Origin: Zafaria ginkgonis
GTDB taxonomy: Bacteria > Actinomycetota > Actinomycetes > Actinomycetales > Micrococcaceae
Assembly (NCBI RefSeq): GCF_039540195.1
Contig: NZ_BAABEO010000009.1
Coordinates: 310,001-374,000 of the forward strand
Reading direction: 5' to 3'
DNA length: 64,000 bases
Of this stretch, positions 16,636-25,645 are shown in pieces; the first letter of the stretch is position 1; every line of letters starts with the position of its first letter. The notes under the pieces were generated by a model that ran no database searches, had not been told where the DNA came from, and saw nothing but the letters and a program-made list of their open reading frames with translations. Position numbers and translations under genes: made by a program.

Positions 16636-17604
16636 TTGTCCAACACATCGCTGAGCGAGCCTGGACCCCTGACCGAGGGCGTCGCCGCGTTCCCCTGTCC
16701 GCTTCCCGCGGACGCCCGGGAGTCGGCCGTCTTCTACGAGAACATCCCCTACGCCGCCGAGGAGGGCTACCGTCCGCAGTTCCTGGACCTGCGGGTGCCG
16801 GCGGGCACCGGCCCCGCGTCGCCCGCTCCGCTGATCGTCTGGGTCCACGGCGGCGGATGGGTCTACGGTTCCCGGCGCCGGCAGGCACCTAACCTGCACG
16901 CCCACCGCGTGGTGGAGCAAGCCTTGGACGCCGGCTACGCCGTCGCACTGATCGACTACCGGCTGGCCAAGGAGGCCGCGTTCCCGGCCCAGGTCCTGGA
17001 CATCCGCGCCGCCATTCGGTGGCTGCGCGCCAACGCGTCCGACTATGCGCTGGACCCGGCCCGCATGGCCCTGCTGGGCGAGTCCGCCGGCGCCCACTTG
17101 GTGCTGATGCACGGTCTGTGCGGCAGCATCGACGGCGACCGGAACGGGCGGGTTGGCGAACATTTCGACCAGTCCGAGGACGTCCAGGCCATCGTCGAGT
17201 GGTACGGGCCGGCGACCCTCGCGGTTCCCGTGGCTCCGGCCGGACCCGCGGCCGTCTCGGAAGAGAACGGCACGTACACCACCAGCCCCGTCGAGATCCT
17301 CCTAGCCAGCAGCAGTTGGAGCGCCGAGGAACTCTCGCCGCTCACCCACGTGCGCGCCGACGCGCCGCCCCTGTTCATCGCCCACGGGCGGCAAGACCGC
17401 CAGGTCGACGTCGAGCAAAGCCGCGCCCTGTACCGGGCGATGCTCGACGCCGGGGCCGAGGTCGAATACTTCGAAACCGACGGCGACCACGTGTTCACCG
17501 GCGCGGACACGCTCCCGGAAGTGATGTCCCGTTCCCTCGATTTCATCGGGCGCCACCTCGCCCGGCATGGATCCCCGCAACCCGTCTCCTCCCACACGGA
17601 GTAG
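16636..17604 (+). CDS. Alpha/beta hydrolase of the hormone-sensitive-lipase type (esterase)
   Basis: The protein has the HSL oxyanion motif HGGGW near residue 71, nucleophile Ser in GESAGA near residue 149, and a C-terminal Asp/His pair in HGRQDRQVD and GDHVF. It is likely a cytoplasmic carboxylesterase or amidase. The TTG at 16636 is preferred because GAGGAG ends 5 nt upstream; a GTG at 16630 overlaps that site. It precedes the ABC importer genes by about 110 bp on the same strand, so it may process the imported solute. Confidence 0.84.
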   Translation: MSNTSLSEPGPLTEGVAAFPCPLPADARESAVFYENIPYAAEEGYRPQFLDLRVPAGTGPASPAPLIVWVHGGGWVYGSRRRQAPNLHAHRVVEQALDAGYAVALIDYRLAKEAAFPAQVLDIRAAIRWLRANASDYALDPARMALLGESAGAHLVLMHGLCGSIDGDRNGRVGEHFDQSEDVQAIVEWYGPATLAVPVAPAGPAAVSEENGTYTTSPVEILLASSSWSAEELSPLTHVRADAPPLFIAHGRQDRQVDVEQSRALYRAMLDAGAEVEYFETDGDHVFTGADTLPEVMSRSLDFIGRHLARHGSPQPVSSHTE

Positions 17605-17717
17605 GGGACCCCCGGCCGCGACCCGGCCGCAGTTCCCATCCGGCCTCAGCCCCGCCCGGCGCCTGCCGGACCCTTTCCTTCACCCTGTTCCCGTTCACGA
17701 CCTCGAGGAAGAGCCCC

Positions 17718-19295
17718 ATGAACAACACCCGCACCCGCACCGTCACCCGCCGCGCGCTGCTCGGCGCCGCCGCCCTGTCCATCTCCGCGCTCGCCCTGAC
17801 CGCCTGCGCCGGCGGAGGCGGTGCCGCCGCCGGCGCAGGTTCGGCCGACAAGGTGCTGAACATCTCCAACACCTTCGCGCCCGTGAGCATGGACCCGGCG
17901 TTCAGCGGCAACGGCCGCGCCGGCAGCATGCTGCAGCCCGCCTACGAGCCCCTGGTGCGCACCACGGCCGACGGCGAACTGGAGCCCGCCCTGGCCGAGT
18001 CGTGGAAGATGAGCGCCGACAACAAGTCCGTGACCTTCACCCTGCGCCAGGACGCGGCGTTCAGCGACGGCGAGCCGGTGAACGCGGAGGCCGCCAAGAA
18101 ATCCATCGAGTACTGGGCCAACGCCGGCGGCCCCTTCTCCGTGAACCTGGCCAATCTCGACGAAGTGGTCGTCGACGGCGAATACGAGTTCACCGTCAAG
18201 CTCACCCAGCCCAACCCGGACGTCGCCAGCGTGTTCAACACCTACTGGCTGGCCGGTGACCTGATCAGCCCCAAGGCCCTGGAGGACCCGAAGCAGCTGA
18301 CGACCAAGACCTTCGGCGCCGGACCGTACGTGCTGGACGAGGCCGCCACGATCTCCGGAAAGACCTACACCTACGTTCCGAACGAGCACTACTACGACCA
18401 GCAGGACATCTCCTGGGACAAGGTCGTCATCTCCGTCTACGAGGACCAGAACTCCGCGATCCAGGCCTTCAAGACCGGCCAGCTCGACCTCATGGTCTCC
18501 GACCCCGTCACCGGCAACGCCAACAAGGACCAGCTGGGCGAAGGCCAGCGGATCGTCTCCGACCCGGTCCAGTGGAGCGGGCTGATCCTGCTGGACCGCG
18601 ACGGCGAGACCAACGAGCCGCTGGGCAACCTCAAGGTCCGGCAGGCCATCAACCACGCGCTGGACCGCGAGCTGATCACGACGGCGCTCTTCGGCGACTT
18701 CGGCACGCCGACCTCGCAGCTGCAGGTCGAGGGCTTCGCCGGCTACGACGCGGCCAACGACGGAAAGTACGCCTACGACCCGGAGAAGGCCAAGTCGCTG
18801 CTCGCCGAGGCCGGCTACCCGGACGGGCTGACCATCGACGTCGGCTACGTGAACAACACGCTGAACGCCACCCAGGCGCAGGCCATGGCCGGCCAGCTGG
18901 AGAAGGTGGGCATCACGCTCAAGTTCACCGAATGGCAGAACCTCGGGGAACTGCAGACCGCCACCAACCAGAACGAGGTCGGCGCCATCATCGCCCAGTC
19001 CAACTCGGGCGCACCGTTCATGGCGAAGTTCCAGACGCTGGATCCGGAAGGGTCCTACAACACGTTCCACTCCGAGAACCCCGAGCTGACGCGGCTGATC
19101 GAGACCGCCGCGGCGAAGCCCGCCGGGCAGGCCGAGGAGGACTGGAAGGCCGTCCATGCCAAGGTCACGGACCTGGCCTGGTTCGGCATCACCTCGGCGC
19201 TGAACGTCACCTACTTCGTCGGCAACGGCGTCCAGGTCCCCGAGCCCGGACAGTCCCTGATCATCGACATGGCCGAGATCAAGCCCGCCTCCTGA
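17718..19295 (+). CDS. ABC transporter substrate-binding lipoprotein (peptide/nickel SBP_bac_5 family)
   Basis: The 525-residue protein begins with a lipoprotein signal peptide: twin Arg at 11-12, a hydrophobic core, and lipobox LTAC with Cys30. The RR-x-hydrophobic arrangement leaves Tat export possible. The mature part is a typical family 5 solute-binding protein, with the conserved segments LEPALAESWK, FTLRQDAAFSDGEPVNAEA and KVRQAINHALDRELI. It should capture oligopeptides or a related solute outside the membrane. It heads the four-gene importer operon that follows. Confidence 0.92.
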   Translation: MNNTRTRTVTRRALLGAAALSISALALTACAGGGGAAAGAGSADKVLNISNTFAPVSMDPAFSGNGRAGSMLQPAYEPLVRTTADGELEPALAESWKMSADNKSVTFTLRQDAAFSDGEPVNAEAAKKSIEYWANAGGPFSVNLANLDEVVVDGEYEFTVKLTQPNPDVASVFNTYWLAGDLISPKALEDPKQLTTKTFGAGPYVLDEAATISGKTYTYVPNEHYYDQQDISWDKVVISVYEDQNSAIQAFKTGQLDLMVSDPVTGNANKDQLGEGQRIVSDPVQWSGLILLDRDGETNEPLGNLKVRQAINHALDRELITTALFGDFGTPTSQLQVEGFAGYDAANDGKYAYDPEKAKSLLAEAGYPDGLTIDVGYVNNTLNATQAQAMAGQLEKVGITLKFTEWQNLGELQTATNQNEVGAIIAQSNSGAPFMAKFQTLDPEGSYNTFHSENPELTRLIETAAAKPAGQAEEDWKAVHAKVTDLAWFGITSALNVTYFVGNGVQVPEPGQSLIIDMAEIKPAS

Positions 19296-19334
19296 CGCCC
19301 CCAGCCGTCCCGACGACGAGAAAGGTACCCGGAG

Positions 19335-20276
19335 ATGTTGAGATTGGTCGCCAACCGGCTCCTGCTGTCCATCCCCCTGCTGTTCGTGGTCACGTTCCTG
19401 ACGTTCTTCCTGAACGCCCTGGCACCGGGCGATCTCGCCCAGACCATCCTCCAAGGCGAGGGAACCCCGGAACAGGTCGCCGCCCTGCGCGCCGAGCTGG
19501 GCCTGGACCAGCCGCTGCTGGTGCAGTACCTCGGCTGGGTCGGCCAGGCGCTCCAGGGCGACCTGGGGTCCTCGGCTATCACCGGGGAACCGGTCACCTA
19601 CCTGCTCACCACCCGGATGGGGGTGACGCTGTCCATCATGGTCGGCGTGCTGGTCGTCTGCCTGGTGGCCGGGGTCAGCCTGGGCGTCCTCAGTGCGCTG
19701 CGCGGCGGCTTCGTGGGCCGTGCGATCGACGTGCTGTCCGTGGGTGGACTCATGTTCCCGTCGTTCTGGGTGGCGCTGGTGTTCATTTCCTTCTTCGCGG
19801 TGACCCTGCGCTGGTTCCCGGCCACCGGGTACACCCCCTTCGGCCAGAACCCGGGGCTGTGGCTCGCGGGCCTGGTGCTTCCGGTGGTCGCCGTCGCACT
19901 GCACTCGATCACGAGCGTCGCCAAGCAGACCCGCGACTCCATGTCCGACGTGATGGGCAGGGACTTTATCCGCGCCCTGCGCGCGTCCGGGATCCCGGCG
20001 CGGAACATCGTGTTCAAGCATGCGTTGCGCAACGCCTCGCTGCCCATCGTCACCGTGCTCGGCCTGATCATGGTGGCCGCGATCAGCGGCACCGTCTTCG
20101 TGGAGAAGGTCTTCGTCCTGCCGGGCCTCGGCTCGCTGGCCGTCCAGGCGACCCACCAGTTCGACATCTACCTGCTGCAGGGCGTGACCCTCTTCTTCAC
20201 CATCCTGACCATCGCCATCAACCTGGCCGTAGACCTCAGCTACGGCTGGCTGAACCCGAAGGTGCGTGTCGCATGA
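19335..20276 (+). CDS. ABC transporter permease (DppB/OppB family)
   Basis: The 313-residue membrane protein has the OppB layout: an N-terminal helix, a periplasmic loop with GTPEQVAALRAELGLDQPLLVQY, five further helices, and the EAA-type cytoplasmic loop DFIRALRASGIPARNIVFKHALRNA that docks on the ATPase. It lies 39 bp after the binding protein and overlaps the next gene by 4 bp (ATGA). Confidence 0.93.
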   Translation: MLRLVANRLLLSIPLLFVVTFLTFFLNALAPGDLAQTILQGEGTPEQVAALRAELGLDQPLLVQYLGWVGQALQGDLGSSAITGEPVTYLLTTRMGVTLSIMVGVLVVCLVAGVSLGVLSALRGGFVGRAIDVLSVGGLMFPSFWVALVFISFFAVTLRWFPATGYTPFGQNPGLWLAGLVLPVVAVALHSITSVAKQTRDSMSDVMGRDFIRALRASGIPARNIVFKHALRNASLPIVTVLGLIMVAAISGTVFVEKVFVLPGLGSLAVQATHQFDIYLLQGVTLFFTILTIAINLAVDLSYGWLNPKVRVA

Positions 20277-22198
20277 ACGAATCCGCTCCCCTTGGCGCCG
20301 ACTTCGTTGCCAAGGGCCCTGCAGCCCAGGACAAGCCGGCGCGCTTCCTGACCCGGCTGCTGCGCAAGCCGCTGGCCATCGCCGCGCTGGCGTGGCTGGC
20401 CGTCGTCGTCGCGGTGGCCGTCCTCGCCCCGTGGATCGCCCCCTTCGATCCGCTGGAGCAGAACCTGCTGGCCATCAAGCAGGGCCCGGGGGACGGGTTC
20501 GTCCTGGGGACCGACGCGTTCGGACGCGACGTCCTGTCCCGCCTGATGCACGGCACGGGGCCGACGATCCTGGGGATCGTCCAAGCGGTCGTCGTCGCCT
20601 GCGTGTTGGGCTTCGTGCTGGGCCTGACGGCCGGCTACTTCGGCGGCTGGATCGACAAGGCCGTCGGCCAGGTCGTCGACCTGCTGATGGCCCTGCCGGG
20701 ACTCGTCATCCTCCTGTCGGTGCTGGCGGTGTTCAACCGCGACATGACGATCGCCATGGTCACCCTGGGCATCATGGGCTGTGCCGGCATCGCCCGGATC
20801 ATCCGCTCCGCGGCCATCAACGTCCGCGAAGAGCTCTACATCGACGCGGCGAAGATCTCCGGACTGGGTGACGCCGCGATCATCGGGCGGCACATCGTGC
20901 CGCGCATCGTGGGCCCGATGATCGTGCAGCTGTCCCTGTTCGCCGCGGCCGCGGTGCTGACCCAGACGGGCATCAGCTTCCTCGGCCTCGGCGTGCAGCC
21001 GCCGGCCCCCACCTGGGGCGGCATGGTCTTCGAGGCCTCGCAGACGCTCAGCGACCACCCGTGGCTGCTGGCGCCCTCGGGTGGCGCGATCGCGCTGACC
21101 GTGCTGGCCTTCGGCCTGCTCGGCGACGCGGCACGCGATGCCGCGGCGGAGGGCTGGACCCGCTCCGCGCCGAACAAGCGCAGGCGCGCCAACGCCGCGG
21201 CTGCGGGCGCCACATCCCGCGGCGGCGGCCCGGCGGGTACGACGGCGGGTGCCACGGGGCGGCGCTCAGCCGCGGTGCCAGCGTCCGCCCCGTCCGCGTT
21301 CCTCGCGGTGCGCGGGCTGACGATCGTCGCCGAGGGGGCCGACGGCGAGCGGATCCTGGTCGACAACATGAACCTCGACCTGGACCGCGGGGAGACCCTG
21401 GGAGTGGTGGGGGAGTCCGGATCCGGCAAGACGCTGACCTCGCTGGCGCTGATCGGGCTGCTCCCGGCCGGCACCCGGGTGGTCTCCGGAACGATGCTTC
21501 TGGACGGGACGAGCTACGACCTGACCCGCGACGACTCGCTGCGCCCGCTGCGCGGAGCCACGATCGGGATGATCTTCCAGGAACCGATGGCCGCACTGGA
21601 TCCGTGCTTCTCGATCGAGCACCACCTGGTCGAGGTCATCAGGCTGCACCAGAAGATGGGCAGGACGGAAGCCAAGCGCAAGGCGGTGGAGCTGCTGGAG
21701 ATGGTCCGCATCCCCAACGCCGCCGACGTCGTGCGGCGCTACCCGCACCAGGTCTCCGGCGGCATGGCGCAGCGTGTGGGCATCGCCCGGACGCTGGCGG
21801 CCAACCCGCGGGTGCTGCTGGCGGACGAGCCGACAACGGCGCTGGACGTGACGGTGCAGGCGGAGATTCTCGACCTGATCCGGGACCTCTCCGCCACGCA
21901 GAACATGGCCGTTGTTCTGGTCACCCACGACTGGGGCGTCGTCGCGGACATCTGCGACCGGGCGCTGGTCCTCTACCACGGGGAGACGCTCGAAGCGGCG
22001 CCGGTCAGCGACATTTTCGCCGCCCCTCGGCATCCGTACACCCGGGCGCTGCTGCGGGCCAACCCGCACAACGCCGTGGTGGGACAGCCGCTGCCCACCG
22101 TCCAGGACTCGCTCCAGCAGCTGCTGGACGAGACCGCAGCCGAGACGCACGCCGGCGTCCGCGCCGTCGACGCCCAAGATAAGGAGCCGGTGCGATGA
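20273..22198 (+). CDS. Fused ABC permease/ATP-binding protein (DppC-DppD fusion)
   Basis: One continuous frame encodes 641 residues. Residues 1 to about 300 form an OppC-type permease with six membrane helices and the EAA loop ELYIDAAKISGLGDAAIIGRH. An Ala/Gly/Arg-rich linker of about 40 residues follows. From about 340 an OppD-type ATPase begins, with Walker A GESGSGKT (near 381), signature VSGGMAQR (near 494), Walker B VLLADEPTT and the H-loop VTHD. Similar permease/ATPase fusions are known in Actinobacteria, so this is probably functional and not an artefact. Start and stop both overlap neighbours by 4 bp. Confidence 0.9.
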   Translation: MNESAPLGADFVAKGPAAQDKPARFLTRLLRKPLAIAALAWLAVVVAVAVLAPWIAPFDPLEQNLLAIKQGPGDGFVLGTDAFGRDVLSRLMHGTGPTILGIVQAVVVACVLGFVLGLTAGYFGGWIDKAVGQVVDLLMALPGLVILLSVLAVFNRDMTIAMVTLGIMGCAGIARIIRSAAINVREELYIDAAKISGLGDAAIIGRHIVPRIVGPMIVQLSLFAAAAVLTQTGISFLGLGVQPPAPTWGGMVFEASQTLSDHPWLLAPSGGAIALTVLAFGLLGDAARDAAAEGWTRSAPNKRRRANAAAAGATSRGGGPAGTTAGATGRRSAAVPASAPSAFLAVRGLTIVAEGADGERILVDNMNLDLDRGETLGVVGESGSGKTLTSLALIGLLPAGTRVVSGTMLLDGTSYDLTRDDSLRPLRGATIGMIFQEPMAALDPCFSIEHHLVEVIRLHQKMGRTEAKRKAVELLEMVRIPNAADVVRRYPHQVSGGMAQRVGIARTLAANPRVLLADEPTTALDVTVQAEILDLIRDLSATQNMAVVLVTHDWGVVADICDRALVLYHGETLEAAPVSDIFAAPRHPYTRALLRANPHNAVVGQPLPTVQDSLQQLLDETAAETHAGVRAVDAQDKEPVR

Positions 22199-23040
22199 GT
22201 GAGCACCCGATGCTGGAGATCGCCGACCTGAGCGTCATCTACAGGCAGTCCGCCCGCCGGCAGTTCCAGGCGCTGAAGGGCGTGAGCCTGACGATCAACC
22301 CGGGCGAGACCGTGGGGCTGGTGGGCGAGTCCGGGTCCGGGAAGTCGACGATCGGCCGGGCGGTGCTGGGACAGACCCCCGTGGCCTCCGGGACCATCCG
22401 GTTCGACGGCGAGGACATCACCCATGCCGGACGCCGGCGGCGCCAGCAACTCGGGCGCGAGTTGCAGGTCGTCTTTCAGGACCCCTACTCCTCGCTGAAC
22501 CCCGCACGCAGCATCGGACAGACGCTGGCGGAGCCGCTGGCCACCGACCGGTCGCTGTCCCGCGAGGACATCCGCGGCAGGATCGCGGACATCCTCCGGC
22601 AGGTTGGGATGCCCGAGGACACCGCCGAACGGTATCCGGGCCAGTTCTCCGGCGGGCAGCGGCAGCGCATCGCCATCGCCCGGGCGGTCATCGGCCGGCC
22701 GCGGCTGGTGGTCTGCGACGAGCCCGTCTCCGCGCTGGACCTGTCCGTGCAGGCCCAGGTGCTGAACCTGCTCAACGAACTGCAGGAAACGATGGGGCTG
22801 AGCATGCTGTTCATCTCACACGACCTCACGGTGGTCAAGCACGTCTCCCACCGCACCGTGGTGCTCTACCGCGGGGAGATCGTGGAGGAGGGCAACGCCG
22901 TGGAGGTCAACGACGTTCCCCGGCACCCCTACACGCAGCGGCTGGTCGAGGCGTCGCCGGTGCCGGATCCGGCCGTCCAGCGCGAGCGGCGCGAGGCCCG
23001 CCGCAACCGCCGCTTGGCCGAGGTGGGTGCCGGCGTCTGA
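22195..23040 (+). CDS. ABC transporter ATP-binding protein (DppF/OppF family)
   Basis: This 281-residue ATPase pairs with the fused DppC-DppD protein to power import. It shows Walker A GESGSGKST, the Q-loop FQDPYSSLNP (the OppF hallmark), signature FSGGQRQR, Walker B LVVCDEPVSALD and the H-loop ISHD. The C-terminal RHPYTQRL segment is the oligopeptide-type tail. Its ATG overlaps the preceding stop codon (ATGA). A strong hairpin follows the gene. Confidence 0.94.
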   Translation: MSEHPMLEIADLSVIYRQSARRQFQALKGVSLTINPGETVGLVGESGSGKSTIGRAVLGQTPVASGTIRFDGEDITHAGRRRRQQLGRELQVVFQDPYSSLNPARSIGQTLAEPLATDRSLSREDIRGRIADILRQVGMPEDTAERYPGQFSGGQRQRIAIARAVIGRPRLVVCDEPVSALDLSVQAQVLNLLNELQETMGLSMLFISHDLTVVKHVSHRTVVLYRGEIVEEGNAVEVNDVPRHPYTQRLVEASPVPDPAVQRERREARRNRRLAEVGAGV

Positions 23041-23053
23041 GGGGCGCTCCGTG

Positions 23054-23087
23054 GGCCTCTGCGGAGGCGGGCGCCTCCGCAGGGGCC
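23054..23087. terminator. Hairpin terminator after the peptide importer operon
   Basis: A stem of about 15 bp (23054-23068 with 23073-23087, one G-T pair, 4-nt loop) lies 14 bp after dppF and before the convergent sensor kinase gene. There is no T-run. Confidence 0.6.
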
Positions 23088-23142
23088 GCGCCCGTTATCG
23101 GTGTCGCAGTCAGGGGACTCCCCGCACCGGGGGCGGCCTTCC

Positions 23143-24708
23143 TCAGGCCCGCGGGCTCGCTTCGACGGCCGGCTTCGGCAGCTTTTCCGGCTTCGGCGGG
23201 GCGGCTGGCCGCGGCGGCGCCGGGCTGGCCAGGGGGAGATGGACCTCGAACACGGTGCGGCCGGGCCGGCTGGCGACGTCGATCGAGCCGCTGTGGGACT
23301 CCACGATCGCCTGGACGATTGGCAGCCCCAGCCCGGTGGTCCCGTCGGAACCCGAACGCGCCTTGTCCGCCCGGGCAAAGCGTTCGAAGACGTGGGGCAG
23401 GAATTCCGGATCGATGCCCTCGCCGTTGTCGGTTACGGTCAGGAGGGCTTCCCGTCCATCGGCGGAGCGGCGCAGCGCCGCCTCCACGGTTGTCCCGTCC
23501 CGTGTGTGCTTGCGGGCGTTGGCGAGCAGGTTGTTCAGCACCCGGGCCAACTGGGGGCCGTCGCCGAGCACGGGCACGGAGGCGTTGGGCAGGTCCAGCC
23601 GCCACACGTGCCCGGGTGCGGAGACGCTCAGGTCCCGCACGGCGTCGGCGACCAGCGGAACCAGGTCCACCTCCCGGAACGGAGTCTTCTTCCCCTCGTC
23701 CAGCCGGGCCAGCAGCAGCAGGTTCTCCACCAGCGATCCCATCCGCCGGCTCTGCTCCACCACCCGATCCAGCGAACGCCTGCCGTCGTCGCTGAGGTGC
23801 TCGGTGGCCGCCACCAGCTCCGAGTAGCCCCGGACCGCGGCCAGCGGCGTGCGCAGCTCGTGCGAGGCGTCGCCGACGAACCGGCGCATCTGGGCCTCCG
23901 AGCGCTGGCGCACCTCCAGCGCGGACTCCACGTTCTCCAGCAGCGCATTCAGCGCATGCCCCACGTTGCCGACCTCCGTTCCGGGGCGGGAGTCCGCGGG
24001 GGCCACGCGTTGGGCCAGCCGCACCTCGCCGGCGTCCAACGGCAGCGCGGCCACCGCCCCCGCCACCGCGGACACCCGCTCCAGCGGGCGCAGCGAGCGC
24101 CGGATGATCAGCGAACCGATCAGCCCCGTCGCGGCCAGCCCGGCCGCCGAAACCAGCAGCATGGTCCAGGACAGGGACTCCACGGTGCTCTGGGCCGAGG
24201 CCAGGGGCAGGCCGGTGATCACGCTTCTGTCGGGGCCGCTCCGCACGGCGACCAGGCGGTACGGGCCGATCGAAAGCTGCACCTCCACCGGCGCGGCCCC
24301 CGGCACCACGGCGGCCAGCTGGGCCGCGTCCTCCGGCGAGATGTCGCGGCGCTCGCCGGTCTGCGGGTCCAGCACGCCGCCAACCATCAGCATGCCGTCC
24401 TTCAGCCGCGCGTTGACGGTGCCGGAAGCCATGCCGGACGCGTCGAGGGGGTCGAAATCGCGGCCTTGCTCGCTGTTGCGCCGCTCGAAGGAGACGGCGC
24501 GGTCGGAGGCGTAGGAGAGTTGCTGGTCCACCTGCGCGTAGAGGACGCGCTCCATGGCGGTGTGCGTGATCAGGCCGATCACCATGCAGATCAGCGCCAG
24601 CAGCGCCACCAGGGCGGCCACCAGGCGCCAGCTGAGGGACATGGAGCGGCGCGCGACGGCGGCGTCCGGCCGGGTGCCGGGTGCGGTCACTGGCCCTGCT
24701 TCGGTCAT
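23143..24708 (-). CDS. Two-component sensor histidine kinase (TrcS-like)
   Basis: The 521-residue kinase has an N-terminal membrane helix (about 26-48), an extracytoplasmic domain of about 130 residues, a second helix (about 180-205) and a HAMP region. The H-box FVGDASHELRTPL has phospho-acceptor His283. The HATPase boxes are N (NNLLANARKHT), G1 (DNGEGID) and G2 (GTTGLGLP). A Pro/Lys-rich tail ends the protein. Its ATG overlaps the stop of the response regulator by 4 bp. The general form resembles mycobacterial TrcS; the stimulus is unknown. Confidence 0.9.
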   Translation of the reverse strand: MTEAGPVTAPGTRPDAAVARRSMSLSWRLVAALVALLALICMVIGLITHTAMERVLYAQVDQQLSYASDRAVSFERRNSEQGRDFDPLDASGMASGTVNARLKDGMLMVGGVLDPQTGERRDISPEDAAQLAAVVPGAAPVEVQLSIGPYRLVAVRSGPDRSVITGLPLASAQSTVESLSWTMLLVSAAGLAATGLIGSLIIRRSLRPLERVSAVAGAVAALPLDAGEVRLAQRVAPADSRPGTEVGNVGHALNALLENVESALEVRQRSEAQMRRFVGDASHELRTPLAAVRGYSELVAATEHLSDDGRRSLDRVVEQSRRMGSLVENLLLLARLDEGKKTPFREVDLVPLVADAVRDLSVSAPGHVWRLDLPNASVPVLGDGPQLARVLNNLLANARKHTRDGTTVEAALRRSADGREALLTVTDNGEGIDPEFLPHVFERFARADKARSGSDGTTGLGLPIVQAIVESHSGSIDVASRPGRTVFEVHLPLASPAPPRPAAPPKPEKLPKPAVEASPRA

Positions 24709-25445
24709 GGGGCCGGCTTCAGGACGTACCCGGCTCCGCGCACGGTGTGGATCAGCGGCGCCCTGCCGGCCTCGAGCTTCTTGCGCAGGTAGGAGACGTA
24801 GAGTTCGACGATGTTCGCCTGGCCGCCGAAGTCGTAGTTCCAGACGTTGTCGAGGATCTGGGACTTGGAGACGACGCGGCGGGCGTTTTCCATGAGGTAG
24901 CGCAGCAACTCGAACTCGGTGGCGGTCAGCTGGATCTCGTCCCCCGCCCGGAAGACCTCGCGGGTGTCGGTGTTCAGGACCAGGTCCCCGACCACGATTT
25001 CCGCGGCGTCGGCGCAGGCCGCCCCGGAGCGCTCGACCAGCCGGTGCAGGCGCAGCAGCACCTCCTCCAGGCTGAACGGCTTGGTGACGTAGTCGTCGCC
25101 CCCGATGGACAGCCCCTCGATCCGATCCTCCACCGCATCCTTGGCGGTCAGGAACAGGGCCGGCACGTCGGGCTGGAAGACGCGCACCTTGCGCAGCACC
25201 TCGGTGCCCTCGAAGCCGGGCAGCATCCAGTCCAGCACCAGGACGTCGGGGGAGAAGGAGCGGGCCTCCTGGACGGCGGAGGGGCCGTCGTGGGCGACGC
25301 GTACCTCCCAGCCGAGCATCCGCACGCCCATGCTCACCAGCTCGGCCAGCGAGGGCTCGTCGTCGACCACCAAGGCGCGCAGGGGCGTGCCGTCGGGGTG
25401 CTCAAGGCGGGGAAGCTGGCTGGGGGCGAAGCGCGAGTTCGTCAT
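24705..25445 (-). CDS. Two-component response regulator, OmpR/PhoB type (TrcR-like)
   Basis: The 246-residue regulator has a receiver domain with acidic pair DD at 28-29, phospho-acceptor Asp72 in LVLDWMLP and Lys122 in DDYVTKPFS. A C-terminal winged helix follows, with LTATEFELLRYLMENARRVVSKSQIL and VSYLRKKLE. It is followed by its kinase with a 4-bp overlap. A divergent gene encoding a membrane-anchored protein starts 200 bp away and is a natural target. Confidence 0.93.
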   Translation of the reverse strand: MTNSRFAPSQLPRLEHPDGTPLRALVVDDEPSLAELVSMGVRMLGWEVRVAHDGPSAVQEARSFSPDVLVLDWMLPGFEGTEVLRKVRVFQPDVPALFLTAKDAVEDRIEGLSIGGDDYVTKPFSLEEVLLRLHRLVERSGAACADAAEIVVGDLVLNTDTREVFRAGDEIQLTATEFELLRYLMENARRVVSKSQILDNVWNYDFGGQANIVELYVSYLRKKLEAGRAPLIHTVRGAGYVLKPAP

Positions 25446-25645
25446 GGATCCACTCTTTCAACACTCTTTATGCCGATTCTGGGTTCGGGCTGTGACCCGG
25501 CTGTGAGACGTCCACTTCCAGCGTACCGAGCGGCTCACAGCGGTGCCCTTTTGCCGCCACAGCCCCGCCACAGCATGGACTTGGACAGTGGGTTCCCGAG
25601 GCGGGGCCGGCACGGCCCACCGCCGCACCGTGAAAGGGGATCCTG

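Noticed and set aside
17646..20156. 836-codon open frame opposite the ABC importer genes
   Set aside because: It runs antisense across two genes with intact domains and has no recognisable domain itself.
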